DNA of 64,000 nt, from contig NZ_CP047355.1 in assembly GCF_030408815.1 (NCBI RefSeq), positions 2,170,001 to 2,234,000 of the forward strand, read 5' to 3'. Every line of letters starts with the position of its first letter. Positions within the stretch are counted from its first letter, which is position 1. Both the position numbers and the translations under genes were made by a program. A model generated the notes under the pieces. That model had not been told where the DNA came from. It made no database searches and was given only the letters and a program-made list of their open reading frames with translations. This document shows, piece after piece, positions 27,282 through 36,396 of this stretch. Source of the DNA: Corynebacterium freiburgense. Its GTDB lineage: Bacteria > Actinomycetota > Actinomycetes > Mycobacteriales > Mycobacteriaceae.

Positions 27282-28832
27282 ATGTCCCCCAATCCTTACT
27301 GGTATCGCCAAGCAGTAATGTACGAGGTTTTGGTCCGTGCTTTTCAGGATTCTAATGGTTCCGGTAGCGGTGATCTCCGAGGCCTTACGGAAAGGCTCGA
27401 TTACCTTCAGTGGCTCGGAATAGATTGCCTTTGGCTACCACCATTTTTTGATTCTCCATTGCGCGACGGCGGTTACGATATTCGTAACTTTCACCGCGTA
27501 TTGCCGGAATTTGGCACAGTTGCTGAATTACAGGAACTGATTAAACAAGCACATGCCCGAGGGATCCGAGTTATTGCGGATTTCGTGGTAAATCACACTT
27601 CTGACCAGCATCAGTGGTTTGAGGCTTCCCGTAATGATCCGGACGGACCATTTGGCGATTTTTATGTATGGTCGGATAGTCCCACAAAGTATGATGGCGC
27701 TCGAATTATCTTTATTGATACCGAAAGCTCCAATTGGACATATGACGAAACACGCGGCCAATACTATTGGCATCGGTTTTTCCATCACCAGCCTGATTTG
27801 AATTATGAAAATCCGAAGGTCCAAGAAGCTATGTTGGACACCTTCCGATTTTGGCTAGACCTGGGTCTTGATGGCTTCCGGTTAGATGCAGTTCCTTACC
27901 TTTTTGAACAGGAAGGTACAAATTGCGAAAACCTGCCGCTTACGCATGAATTTCTGCAGCGCTGCCGGGCCGTTATCGACTCAGAATACACCGATAAAGT
28001 GTTGTTAGCTGAAGCAAATCAATGGCCGGAAGACGTTGTGCAATATTTCGGCACTGCTGAGGCACCAGAATGCCATATGGCATTCCATTTCCCTCTTATG
28101 CCTCGCATTTTTATGGGGTTAGCACAGGGAGATAGCCGCCCAATTCGAAACATTATTGCCTCAACTCCTGAGCTTCCAGATAACGGTGCCCAGTGGGGAA
28201 TTTTCCTCCGTAACCACGATGAATTAACCCTCGAAATGGTTACAGATGACGAACGTGCGTTTATGTATGATCATTACGCCCCGCACCCTCGTATGAAAGC
28301 CAATGTGGGGATTCGACGACGCCTTGCGCCACTGGTCGATAATGACCCAAGGCGACTGAAGCTACTGACCGCGCTATTACTTACCCTCCCAGGCACCCCC
28401 GTACTGTATTACGGTGATGAAATCGGTATGGGCGACATTATCGACCTCCCGGACCGTGACGGAGTTCGAACTCCAATGCAATGGGCGGATGCACCAGGTG
28501 CGGGTTTTACCACCAGTACTGAAACCTATCTACCGATTATTGACGACGCCGTGTTCGGCTATCACTCCGTGAATGTTGCGGCTCAACAATCAGACCCGAA
28601 TTCGCTCCTGCATTTTACTCGTAACATGATTGGGATACGGCAGAATAATCCGGCACTCTCTGATGGCGATTTTGAATTGCTTCCTGCTAATGAGATTGAG
28701 ATACTGGCATTTCGTCGCACTACCCCAGAAATCGAGACAACCTGTTGTTTTAATCTATCTGACCATGCAGTATCGAGTACCATTGAAAACCGAGAAATAA
28801 CTCTCGCTCCCTTTGAGTTCCGCATTTTCTAG
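27282..28832 (+). CDS. treS: Trehalose synthase (maltose alpha-D-glucosyltransferase), GH13
   Basis: Interconverts maltose and trehalose. The beginning NPYWYRQAVMYEVLVRAFQD and LRGLTERLDYLQWLGIDCLWLPPFF are diagnostic of TreS among GH13 enzymes. GH13 regions are present: ADFVVNHT; DGFRLDAVPY with the nucleophile Asp; LLAEANQWPED with the acid/base Glu; and LRNHDEL. At 516 residues it is shorter than the usual 570-600, mostly in the C-terminal beta domain. The maltokinase gene begins nine bases later, the standard pair that feeds maltose 1-phosphate into glucan synthesis. Confidence 0.93.
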   Translation: MSPNPYWYRQAVMYEVLVRAFQDSNGSGSGDLRGLTERLDYLQWLGIDCLWLPPFFDSPLRDGGYDIRNFHRVLPEFGTVAELQELIKQAHARGIRVIADFVVNHTSDQHQWFEASRNDPDGPFGDFYVWSDSPTKYDGARIIFIDTESSNWTYDETRGQYYWHRFFHHQPDLNYENPKVQEAMLDTFRFWLDLGLDGFRLDAVPYLFEQEGTNCENLPLTHEFLQRCRAVIDSEYTDKVLLAEANQWPEDVVQYFGTAEAPECHMAFHFPLMPRIFMGLAQGDSRPIRNIIASTPELPDNGAQWGIFLRNHDELTLEMVTDDERAFMYDHYAPHPRMKANVGIRRRLAPLVDNDPRRLKLLTALLLTLPGTPVLYYGDEIGMGDIIDLPDRDGVRTPMQWADAPGAGFTTSTETYLPIIDDAVFGYHSVNVAAQQSDPNSLLHFTRNMIGIRQNNPALSDGDFELLPANEIEILAFRRTTPEIETTCCFNLSDHAVSSTIENREITLAPFEFRIF

Positions 28833-28841
28833 GACTGCTGT

Positions 28842-30014
28842 ATGTTAAGCCAACTCGCCGATTCACTCCTTCAAAGCCGCTTTTACGGTTCGAAAACTCA
28901 AGCAATTACCGGAATCGAATTACTGCAAACAGCGGAGATCGGCGAAGCAACATATTGCATTGCTCGTGTCCATCGCTGCGATGGACACGATCTTTATCAG
29001 CTATTTCTTGACGCCGAAGGCAATGATGTTTTAGCCCTACCAAAGGTAGCAACTGAATTCGGTATGCGAACTGCACTGGGTGCCACCCCAGGGAATCTCC
29101 ACGCCCTAGTGAACCCAGTTTTGCCGGACGGTTTGCAGGGACGCAGCCTAGGTGCAGAGCAATCGAATACTTCATTGGTGTTTGGCAACTCCGTGCTAAT
29201 GAAAGTGTTTAGGAAATTACAGCCCGGAATCAATCCTGATGTTGAATTGCTCCAAGGTCTCACCGAAAAAAATTGCGAATACATACCCAAATTGCGCGGC
29301 TGGGTTACAAACTCCATTCTTGGAGAAGAATACGTAACAGTCCTTATTCAAGACTTTGCACATAATTCATCGCCAGGTTGGGAAACCGCATTAGAATTTG
29401 CGGGCGCCCATCAATCTTTTACTAATGAAGCAAAGCTCCTTGGGCAAGCTACTGGGGCCGTCCATCGCAGTCTAGCCGAGGCTTTTCCAACGCATACAAT
29501 TCCGGGAAATGAAATAGCCCAATCACTTGAAACGCGCCTGCATTCACTCACTAAAAATATTACTCAGCTACAAAAATATATTGAACCGGCTGTAAAAGCA
29601 TACCAAGACCTCTACGACCTTGCCGTTCCTACACAACGAATGCACGGTGATTTCCATTTGGGTCAGGTTCTCCGCGCTAAAGATCGGTATCTTTTAATCG
29701 ATTTCGAAGGCGAACCTGCCCGACCATTGAGCGAACGTAGACAACCGGATTGCTATATACGGGATTTAGCGGGAATGCTCCGGTCATTTGATTACGCCGC
29801 TAAATGTGCGGGAAATCAAGAAACCAAATGGGTGGAGGAAGCCACAGAGGCATTTCTTGCTGGCTATGGGTTCCAAGATACTGCTGATCAACACAAACTC
29901 TTGCACGCATATCTTGTAGATAAGTTGCTCTACGAGGTCGCTTATGAACTCAATAATCGCCCCGATTGGGTAGATATCCCGATGAGCGCATTGCAAAAAC
30001 TGATAAGCAATTAA
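28842..30014 (+). CDS. mak: Maltokinase
   Basis: Phosphorylates maltose to maltose 1-phosphate, the donor for GlgE-type glucan synthesis. The 390-residue protein has the aminoglycoside-phosphotransferase-like fold. The catalytic loop is MHGDFHLGQVL, the metal-binding LLIDFEGEPARPL follows, and the conserved RQPDCYIRDLAGMLRSFDYA helix is downstream. The N-terminal cap contains QSRFYGSK. It is somewhat shorter than the mycobacterial enzyme (about 455). It is coupled to treS by a 9-base gap. Confidence 0.9.
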   Translation: MLSQLADSLLQSRFYGSKTQAITGIELLQTAEIGEATYCIARVHRCDGHDLYQLFLDAEGNDVLALPKVATEFGMRTALGATPGNLHALVNPVLPDGLQGRSLGAEQSNTSLVFGNSVLMKVFRKLQPGINPDVELLQGLTEKNCEYIPKLRGWVTNSILGEEYVTVLIQDFAHNSSPGWETALEFAGAHQSFTNEAKLLGQATGAVHRSLAEAFPTHTIPGNEIAQSLETRLHSLTKNITQLQKYIEPAVKAYQDLYDLAVPTQRMHGDFHLGQVLRAKDRYLLIDFEGEPARPLSERRQPDCYIRDLAGMLRSFDYAAKCAGNQETKWVEEATEAFLAGYGFQDTADQHKLLHAYLVDKLLYEVAYELNNRPDWVDIPMSALQKLISN

Positions 30015-30034
30015 TCGCTTGCTATAACCGAGTC

Positions 30035-30589
30035 ATGGACGCCAAACACGCAAAACAATTGAGTAAAGAACTTTCTCGGGCCTTGCGGCACACGCCAGAT
30101 CTATATGGTGTGAAACTCGATCGTGAGGGCTGGGTACCAGTTAATAGTTTGCTAGCGGGAATGCAACGACTGCCGCGCTGGCGTCACATTACACAGGCCG
30201 ATATCGAACAGGTAGTTTCGTTTTTTAATAAGCAACGCTATGAAATAGCAGGAAATCAAATTCGGGCTTTATACGGTCACTCCGTACCAATTCGGATTGA
30301 AAAAGATTCCGCCACACCTCCGCCAATACTTTTTCACGGCACATCCCAGTATTACGCACAATCCATTTTGCAGTCTGGTTTGCAACCGATGGGCCGACAA
30401 TACGTGCATCTTTCAGAGGATATTGAAACAGCAACAAATGTTGGTTTGCGGAAAGGCAAAGACTTAGCGATATTTCGTATCGATACCGCAAAAGCGACCA
30501 CCGAGGATATTAGATTTTATTATGGGAATGATACAACTTGGTTGGCGGATTCCATTCCACCACAATTTATTTCATTAATTTCTCGGTAA
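30035..30589 (+). CDS. kptA: RNA 2'-phosphotransferase, KptA/Tpt1 family
   Basis: Transfers a 2'-phosphate from RNA to NAD+, releasing ADP-ribose 1'',2''-cyclic phosphate and nicotinamide. The ATG at 30035, rather than the open extension inside the maltokinase gene, gives 184 residues starting MDAKHAKQLSKELSRALRHTP, the normal Tpt1 beginning with its Arg-His pair. Family features GWVPVNSLL, FHGTSQYYAQSIL (HGTS) and YVHLSEDIETA (H-x-S) are all present. Eukaryotes use the enzyme in tRNA splicing; most bacteria lack any known substrate. It begins 20 bases after the maltokinase and its end overlaps idi by 23 bases, convergently. Confidence 0.92.
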   Translation: MDAKHAKQLSKELSRALRHTPDLYGVKLDREGWVPVNSLLAGMQRLPRWRHITQADIEQVVSFFNKQRYEIAGNQIRALYGHSVPIRIEKDSATPPPILFHGTSQYYAQSILQSGLQPMGRQYVHLSEDIETATNVGLRKGKDLAIFRIDTAKATTEDIRFYYGNDTTWLADSIPPQFISLISR

Positions 30590-31121
30590 GCTCTGTATGG
30601 GTTAATTGCATGACCATCCACGGACTATATTTTTCCGGATGACTTTGGATCTCTTTAATTGCTTGCTCCACAGGTAGCCAAAGGTACTCTTCAACTTCTC
30701 TCTCCCGCGGCGCAAGTAGATCCGGGTTATCCAGGTGCGCCACATATACCGGACATACTTCCCACTCCACTATTCCAGAATCATCCACCGCACGGTACTG
30801 AAATTCCGGCAACGCAAGTGCAATATCGGTGATCGCGCCGTCGATAAGTCCAAGTTCCTGCACTGATCGTCGCTGAATAGCGGCCAAATCAGATTCTCCA
30901 GGGCCCGGGTGCCCGCAAAAACTATTAGTCCAGATTCCCGGCCACGTATGTTTAAGTTGTGAGCGTCTTGTTAGAAGTAACTTGCCATTTGAATCGATAA
31001 GATAGCAAGAAAATGCCCGGTGAAGGGGAGTATTTTCGGTATGAATAGTAGCTTTTGGTGCCGTACCAGTCGGAGTGCCGTCGGACGTGCACAATACAAC
31101 GAGCTCTGTGGGGGAGTTCAT
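30567..31121 (-). CDS. idi: Isopentenyl-diphosphate delta-isomerase, type I
   Basis: Converts isopentenyl diphosphate to dimethylallyl diphosphate, the primer for prenyl synthesis. It is a Nudix-fold protein of 184 residues with TPLHRAFSCYLID, TRRSQLKHTWPGIWTNSFCGHP (active-site Cys) and the metal/acid EWEVCPVY motif. It is divergent from crtE with a 60-base gap, so it probably shares a control region with the carotenoid genes and supplies their substrate. Confidence 0.95.
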   Translation of the reverse strand: MNSPTELVVLCTSDGTPTGTAPKATIHTENTPLHRAFSCYLIDSNGKLLLTRRSQLKHTWPGIWTNSFCGHPGPGESDLAAIQRRSVQELGLIDGAITDIALALPEFQYRAVDDSGIVEWEVCPVYVAHLDNPDLLAPREREVEEYLWLPVEQAIKEIQSHPEKYSPWMVMQLTHTELTEKLMK

Positions 31122-31181
31122 AAGTCTACTCTACTGATATGCCTTAAGACTTCGCCGTTATCTCATGAGACAATGTGAAGT

Positions 31182-32210
31182 ATGCCTGAGCTACCTGCCC
31201 CCTTTGATGCGCGAACCGCTGCCTCAACAGCGTTTCTTCGCCAAACATTCCTCGACTTGGTAGCTAGAATCGCTAATTTAAGCGACGATGCGGCGAGTGC
31301 ATGCACTCATGTTGGCCAGATCGCAACAGGCGGAAAACACCTCCGGGCGGCCCTCGTTCATATTGGTGCAGACCGCAACCCCGACACCCCTCCCGAGCGT
31401 GCCGACGTCGCGGTCGCTGCAGCGTTCGATTTACTGCACGCTGCATTTCTCGTATTAGATGATGTTATTGATGCTGATGAAACCCGACGCGGCGAACCAA
31501 CAATCCACGCAGATGTACGTGACCGCTCCGGCGATGCCCATTATGGAAACTCCGTGGCCATTCTTGCTGGTACCGCCGCACTCAATGAGGCTTCCCGTCT
31601 GATTATCAATTGCGGAGCGCCGGCAGAAACTATTTTGCTTATTCTGCGTCAATTTATTGAAGCAACTGCCGATTCTATGCTCGGAGAATTTATGGATATC
31701 CAGCATTCTTTGCCCACGGCGCAACCGTCGAACCAGCTTATTGAATTAGCTTCTCGGCTGAAAACATCTACGTATTCATTTGAGGCACCCTTAGCTTGTG
31801 GTGCCCTCCTGGCAGAAGCCCCAGAGCGAATTCCACACCTTACACAGATTGGTCGTCGTTTAGGATCTGCCTATCAGCTCGCAGACGACCTGCAATCAGT
31901 TTATGGTTCTGTTGAAGATACAGGCAAAGATCCTGCTGGCGATATTGTCCACCATCGTGCGACACCATTAATTACATGCGCCAAAGAAACGCATGCTTGG
32001 CCAGAAATTGCACAAGCAATAGCCGATCGCGATATCCCAACAGTTCAAAAACTCTTACGATCTTGCGGCGCAGTGGACCGCGCAATCGATCAAGCTGAAC
32101 AACATTTGAATCATGCACTACAAGGAATTGCAGCGGCCCACTTATCACCAGTTGCGCAAGTAGCGTTGCGTGAAGTTGTGATCGCAATTCAGGAGTCATT
32201 ATATGTCTAG
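31182..32210 (+). CDS. crtE: Polyprenyl (geranylgeranyl) diphosphate synthase, CrtE-like
   Basis: Builds the C20 (or similar) diphosphate used by phytoene synthase. The 342-residue trans-prenyltransferase has the first Asp-rich motif LDDVIDADETRRG and the second as LADDLQSVYG. The last Asp of the second DDxxD motif is replaced by Ser, a position that also varies (DDLLG) in other actinobacterial enzymes. The chain-length region upstream of the first motif (VAAAFDLLHAAFLV) has small residues, compatible with a C20 product, but length is inferred. The stop overlaps crtB by eight bases. Confidence 0.88.
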   Translation: MPELPAPFDARTAASTAFLRQTFLDLVARIANLSDDAASACTHVGQIATGGKHLRAALVHIGADRNPDTPPERADVAVAAAFDLLHAAFLVLDDVIDADETRRGEPTIHADVRDRSGDAHYGNSVAILAGTAALNEASRLIINCGAPAETILLILRQFIEATADSMLGEFMDIQHSLPTAQPSNQLIELASRLKTSTYSFEAPLACGALLAEAPERIPHLTQIGRRLGSAYQLADDLQSVYGSVEDTGKDPAGDIVHHRATPLITCAKETHAWPEIAQAIADRDIPTVQKLLRSCGAVDRAIDQAEQHLNHALQGIAAAHLSPVAQVALREVVIAIQESLYV

Positions 32211-33063
32211 CAACACCCCTGAAGCACTATTTACGGAAATGTCATGCCGTGCCGCGGCCACAGTAATGTCCAAATACTCGACAAGCTTTTCCATTGCTAC
32301 CAGGCTCCTCTCTCCACAGATACGGATGGATATCCGAAATCTCTATGCGGTGGTCCGAATAGCTGATGAAATCGTTGACGGTGCAGCAGCACGCCTTTCA
32401 AGTGAGCAAATCAGTAATGAATTACAAGATTTCCGCAACGCCGTATATCGGGGAATTGCATTGCATTTTTCCTCGAACCCCGCGATTCATGCATTCGCCT
32501 TAACAGTCCAACGTTGTAACATCCCCCACGAATATCTCGAAGCTTTCTTTGATTCAATGGAGCGCGACCTCCAGTTAACTCAACACAATCCCCAATCACG
32601 CGCCGAATATATTTACGGATCCGCCGAAGTCATTGGGCTTATGTGTTTGCACGTATTTACCGTCAAACATCCGCTGCATGGTGAGCAGTGGGACGTCGCA
32701 AAGCGTGGCGCACAAGCTTTAGGCGCAGCATTTCAAAATATTAATTTTTTACGGGACTTAGGAGCGGATCGCCACGAACTTGGACGCGAATATATCGCCC
32801 CTACAGCGGAAGCAAAAAATGCCCTAATTGCGGAGATACGCCAAGATCTTTCCAATGCATATGCCGCAATTCCGCTGCTGCCTATAAGCGCCCGAACTGG
32901 AGTACTCACTGCACACTACCTGTTTAGCGAGCTTGCGAACCGTCTCGACGCCACTCCAGTTGAAGTTATTGCTACCACAAGGGTGCGTGTGCCAGGTACG
33001 GTAAAAGCGAAGCTCACATCACGTGCAATCGCAACGGCGCCGCGCCTGCGCCCACCTCGGTGA
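32203..33063 (+). CDS. crtB: Phytoene synthase
   Basis: Joins two geranylgeranyl diphosphates head-to-head into phytoene. The 286-residue protein has the squalene/phytoene synthase motifs: KYSTSFSIATRLL; VRIADEIVDG (first Asp-rich motif); EYIYGSAEVIGLMC; and FQNINFLRDLGADRHELGREYI (second Asp-rich motif). Start and preceding stop overlap, and crtI follows after 15 bases, so crtEBI is one operon. Confidence 0.94.
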   Translation: MSSNTPEALFTEMSCRAAATVMSKYSTSFSIATRLLSPQIRMDIRNLYAVVRIADEIVDGAAARLSSEQISNELQDFRNAVYRGIALHFSSNPAIHAFALTVQRCNIPHEYLEAFFDSMERDLQLTQHNPQSRAEYIYGSAEVIGLMCLHVFTVKHPLHGEQWDVAKRGAQALGAAFQNINFLRDLGADRHELGREYIAPTAEAKNALIAEIRQDLSNAYAAIPLLPISARTGVLTAHYLFSELANRLDATPVEVIATTRVRVPGTVKAKLTSRAIATAPRLRPPR

Positions 33064-33078
33064 AAGGATCCCCGCACC

Positions 33079-34638
33079 ATGAGTGATTCCCCTAGTCGCA
33101 CGATTGTTATTGGCGGCGGAGTCGCCGGACTAGCCACTGCAGCGCTATTGGCACACCAAGGACATCACGTCACCTTAGTAGAACAAAATAAGGAATTCGG
33201 TGGGCGCGCAGGACGATTTAGCGCACATGGATTCACCTGGGATACCGGCCCAAGCTGGTACCTTATGCCTGAAGCATTCGAGCATTTTTTTGCACAACTT
33301 GGCACAAGCGCCGCCGCTGAGCTTGATCTTGTGCGACTAGATCCCGCCTACCGGGTCTTTCCAGAAAACCACGCCCCCATCGATATTCGCACCGGCCATG
33401 CCGCCGAACTTTTCGAATCTTTTGAACCTGGTGCTGGCAAGAAACTCACCAAATACCTACGCAATGCGGAACGCACCTATCACACTGCAATAGAATTCTT
33501 CCTCTATACAACATTTTCCTCAATCCGCCCCTATATTCGATTAAAGCTTCTGCGTCACGGTGGCACACTTATTCGTTTACTTACTACAAACCTAAAATCA
33601 TGGGTAGATAAACAATTTAGCCACCCAATACTACGACAAATTTTGCAATACCCCGCAGTGTTTCTTTCTTCTTCCCCCGCCAATACACCTGCAATGTATC
33701 ATCTTTTAAGCCATACCGATCTAACCGAAGGAGTGTTCTACCCACGCGGTGGATTCCTGGCTTTTGTGGATACTCTACAACGCCTAGCCGAGCGTTCAGG
33801 AGCCGAGCTACGCACGGAATGCAAAGTAGAAGAAATCATTTGCGACCCAGGTTTTGCCACTGGACGCCGTCATGCGGTTCGCGGCGTACGAATTCGCACA
33901 TCACACGACAAAGCAGAAACACTCTATGCCGATAATGTTGTTTCATGCGCGGACCTCCACCACACAGAAAATAATCTGCTTGAACCTGGGTTCCGGAGCT
34001 ATCCGCAACGCTATTGGAAGCACCGCGATCCAGGCATTAGCGTTGTGGTTGCCTTATTGGGAATCAAAGGCCCACTGCCTGAATTCACACACCATCAATT
34101 GTTGCTTTCACAAGATTGGGAGACCGATTTTCGCGCAATTTTCACCGAGGGGAAAGCCTCTCAATCAATTTATATTAGTAAAACCTCTGCTAGTGACCCT
34201 GCAATGGCCCCTGAAGATTGTGAAAACCTTTTTATACTGATCCCGGTTGCTGCGAATCCGGAAATTGGTCACGGAAGCGTGTTCCAAGCAGATGGCCTAG
34301 CTTCCCCGCAGGTCGATAATATTATCGACTCAACGCTCGATCTTATTTCCCAGCGTGCCGGTATTCCAGATTTACATGAACGAATCCTCAGCCGACACAG
34401 TATCGGCCCCGGCGACTACCAGCAACAATTCAATGCTTGGCACGGCAATGCAATTGGTTTGGCACATACATTAAAGCAATCCGCATTTTTACGTGGCTCA
34501 AATGCTTCCAGAAAAGTCTCTGGCCTGTATTACGCAGGTGCTACTACGGTTCCCGGCGTTGGTTTACCCATGTGCCTTATTAGTGCAGAAAACGTTTTAA
34601 AACGTATTCGAGGTGATACTTCAACTGGACCAAGCTAA
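33079..34638 (+). CDS. crtI: Phytoene desaturase
   Basis: FAD-dependent desaturase that converts phytoene stepwise toward lycopene. The 519-residue protein has the N-terminal dinucleotide fold TIVIGGGVAGLATAALLA...LVEQNKEFGGRAG, the conserved TWDTGPSWYLMPEAFE, and the C-terminal LYYAGATTVPGVGLPMCLISAE. It is the last gene of the operon: the next gene points the other way and begins only three bases after the stop. No cyclase, elongase or ketolase gene follows, so lycopene, or a partly desaturated product, is the predicted end point within this cluster. Confidence 0.94.
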   Translation: MSDSPSRTIVIGGGVAGLATAALLAHQGHHVTLVEQNKEFGGRAGRFSAHGFTWDTGPSWYLMPEAFEHFFAQLGTSAAAELDLVRLDPAYRVFPENHAPIDIRTGHAAELFESFEPGAGKKLTKYLRNAERTYHTAIEFFLYTTFSSIRPYIRLKLLRHGGTLIRLLTTNLKSWVDKQFSHPILRQILQYPAVFLSSSPANTPAMYHLLSHTDLTEGVFYPRGGFLAFVDTLQRLAERSGAELRTECKVEEIICDPGFATGRRHAVRGVRIRTSHDKAETLYADNVVSCADLHHTENNLLEPGFRSYPQRYWKHRDPGISVVVALLGIKGPLPEFTHHQLLLSQDWETDFRAIFTEGKASQSIYISKTSASDPAMAPEDCENLFILIPVAANPEIGHGSVFQADGLASPQVDNIIDSTLDLISQRAGIPDLHERILSRHSIGPGDYQQQFNAWHGNAIGLAHTLKQSAFLRGSNASRKVSGLYYAGATTVPGVGLPMCLISAENVLKRIRGDTSTGPS

Positions 34639-34641
34639 ACG

Positions 34642-36396
34642 CTATTCTCGAACCCACGCACCGATTGGACCGTCTAATACAGGCGGCAAATCCCCAATAA
34701 GGTCATGTACGTTTTTATTTCGTTCCAGTTTATTTGTTAGTACTTTGCCTTTTCCTTGGGATTGATGCATTTGTGATCCTGCCCCCGGAGCGCCAACCGC
34801 ACCCATGGGCACACCACTAGTAGTGTGCCCGCGTACTCCATACTGCCCTCCCATAAAACCTCCCGATCCTGCCACACCACCTCCCGATCCCAACGGTGTC
34901 TGAGTTCCCGGAGTTGGGTGAAACGGACCTCCAGTAATCGGTGCTGTCTGAGGGCGTTTTCCAAAGACAGAATGCATTGGAGCACCACCAACCGTACCGG
35001 GCACAGCTGTGGCATTTGATTGGATTCCGCTCGGTGTTGTAGCGCCAGTAATTGGTCCTGGATTGGATGTGTGTTTGATTTGAGTAGCTATTGGATCAAC
35101 CCCATTCATGCCGGATTTTACAAAATTCTGTGGCTGAGGTGCTGCAATGGGGGAAGATTCAAACGGCGTTGCTGAATAATTTCCAGGATGAAAGGCATGC
35201 ATCGATGGTGATGGCACCCCAAAGGAAGGTGCATGTGGAGTCGTAATTGGGCCAGGTACCGCAGCTTGGTGCGTACCAATGTTTCCGAAAATCCGTTGGA
35301 TACCATCTAGTACTTGTCCGAGCGGATGACTACCAGTTGATCCAATTGATAGTGGTTGATTGCCGTCAGTAAGCAATTGTTCCGCACTATGAATAACAGT
35401 ATCCGCCATTACTTTAGAAATCGAAGGTGAGTTCCCAAACTCTTGGTAGCCAGATTCAGCTACGCCAGAATTATTAAAGTTATTTCCAGAGCTGGATTTC
35501 ACATCATAGTCCGGCTCGGTGTGTTGGATCATCTGCGCCTCTGCACTGTCCATAAGCCCGGAGATCAAAGGCACTCCCGCTTGGAGTGCTGCAGGAAATT
35601 CCCCGCCCATAAAACTTGCCAGAAATTCCTGTTCAGCTAGCTTTTTTAATGCTGGATCCTCGATTGCATTGATTTTCGCTTGCGCCACTGCCACTTCCCC
35701 GGAACCCCAAGAATGCACAGAGTCGATTTGCTGGAGAGTATCAGCCATAGTGGCTGCGTTTTCGGAAAAATTAAGCCCGATATCACTGGCAGCCCGCAGC
35801 ACTTTTGCGGCTACTTCAAAAATATCTCCTTTATGGAGGGTTTGAAGTTCTTCCGCCACCCCAAGAAGTTGACGCGCTGCATCAGCGATCTCACCAGACA
35901 TAACCGTCCAAATATGGCTGGCCTCACATAATACCTCCGTATCAGTTCCGGCAAAGTCAGATGCTAATTGCTGAATACTGCTCGCACCACCAGTTACCGG
36001 CGGCGCAAAAGTAAAAGCGCCATATTGCACTAGCGGCCGAGCAGGCGTATCTAGAGTTGCCTGTTGTATTGCGCCTTGGCCTTCTCCGGCATGGTAGATT
36101 CCGTGCGCATTATATGCCTCTTGTTCAGTAACTGCGCCAATGCTTGCAGCAAGGGCTTCAGCCATCCATCCCATATGCTGGGCATACGACTGGAGAACTT
36201 CAGACGCAGAGCCGGTCGCCCCATGTAACACTTGACCATGTGATTGCCCCAGCTGATTCAAGCCAGGCACATTGGAAAACGATGCATCAAGGAGGCAGGA
36301 GTCTGCACGCCGTAATGAACTTTGGACCAATTGTTCAATCTGTTGGATTTTTCCAGCAAGCTCCATGGCAGATTCTGGTACAAAGTCGAGCTGCAT
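34642..36396 (-). CDS. PPE/WXG-like helical protein with Gly/Pro-rich tail, possible type VII secretion substrate
   Basis: The start chosen is ATG 36396 (MQLDFVPESAMELAGKIQQIE), preceded by AAAGGTGG; the product has 584 residues. The first ~250 residues are helical with Ala-rich amphipathic repeats (e.g. SLRRADSCLLD, LQSYAQHMGWMAEALAASIGAV) like the helical bundles of WXG100/PPE/EspB proteins. The second half is low-complexity Gly, Pro, Ser, Thr and Met. A short charged, ordered end (LERNKNVHDLIGDLPPVLDGPIGAW) is probably conserved. No signal peptide is present, and I see no canonical WXG plus YxxxD/E pair. No ESX machinery lies nearby. Family assignment is inference from architecture. Confidence 0.6.
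   Translation of the reverse strand: MQLDFVPESAMELAGKIQQIEQLVQSSLRRADSCLLDASFSNVPGLNQLGQSHGQVLHGATGSASEVLQSYAQHMGWMAEALAASIGAVTEQEAYNAHGIYHAGEGQGAIQQATLDTPARPLVQYGAFTFAPPVTGGASSIQQLASDFAGTDTEVLCEASHIWTVMSGEIADAARQLLGVAEELQTLHKGDIFEVAAKVLRAASDIGLNFSENAATMADTLQQIDSVHSWGSGEVAVAQAKINAIEDPALKKLAEQEFLASFMGGEFPAALQAGVPLISGLMDSAEAQMIQHTEPDYDVKSSSGNNFNNSGVAESGYQEFGNSPSISKVMADTVIHSAEQLLTDGNQPLSIGSTGSHPLGQVLDGIQRIFGNIGTHQAAVPGPITTPHAPSFGVPSPSMHAFHPGNYSATPFESSPIAAPQPQNFVKSGMNGVDPIATQIKHTSNPGPITGATTPSGIQSNATAVPGTVGGAPMHSVFGKRPQTAPITGGPFHPTPGTQTPLGSGGGVAGSGGFMGGQYGVRGHTTSGVPMGAVGAPGAGSQMHQSQGKGKVLTNKLERNKNVHDLIGDLPPVLDGPIGAWVRE

Noticed and set aside
31860..31930. CrtE second Asp-rich motif DDLQS lacking its last Asp as a sign of inactivity
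   Set aside because: Actinobacterial geranylgeranyl diphosphate synthases often have DDLLG here and are active.
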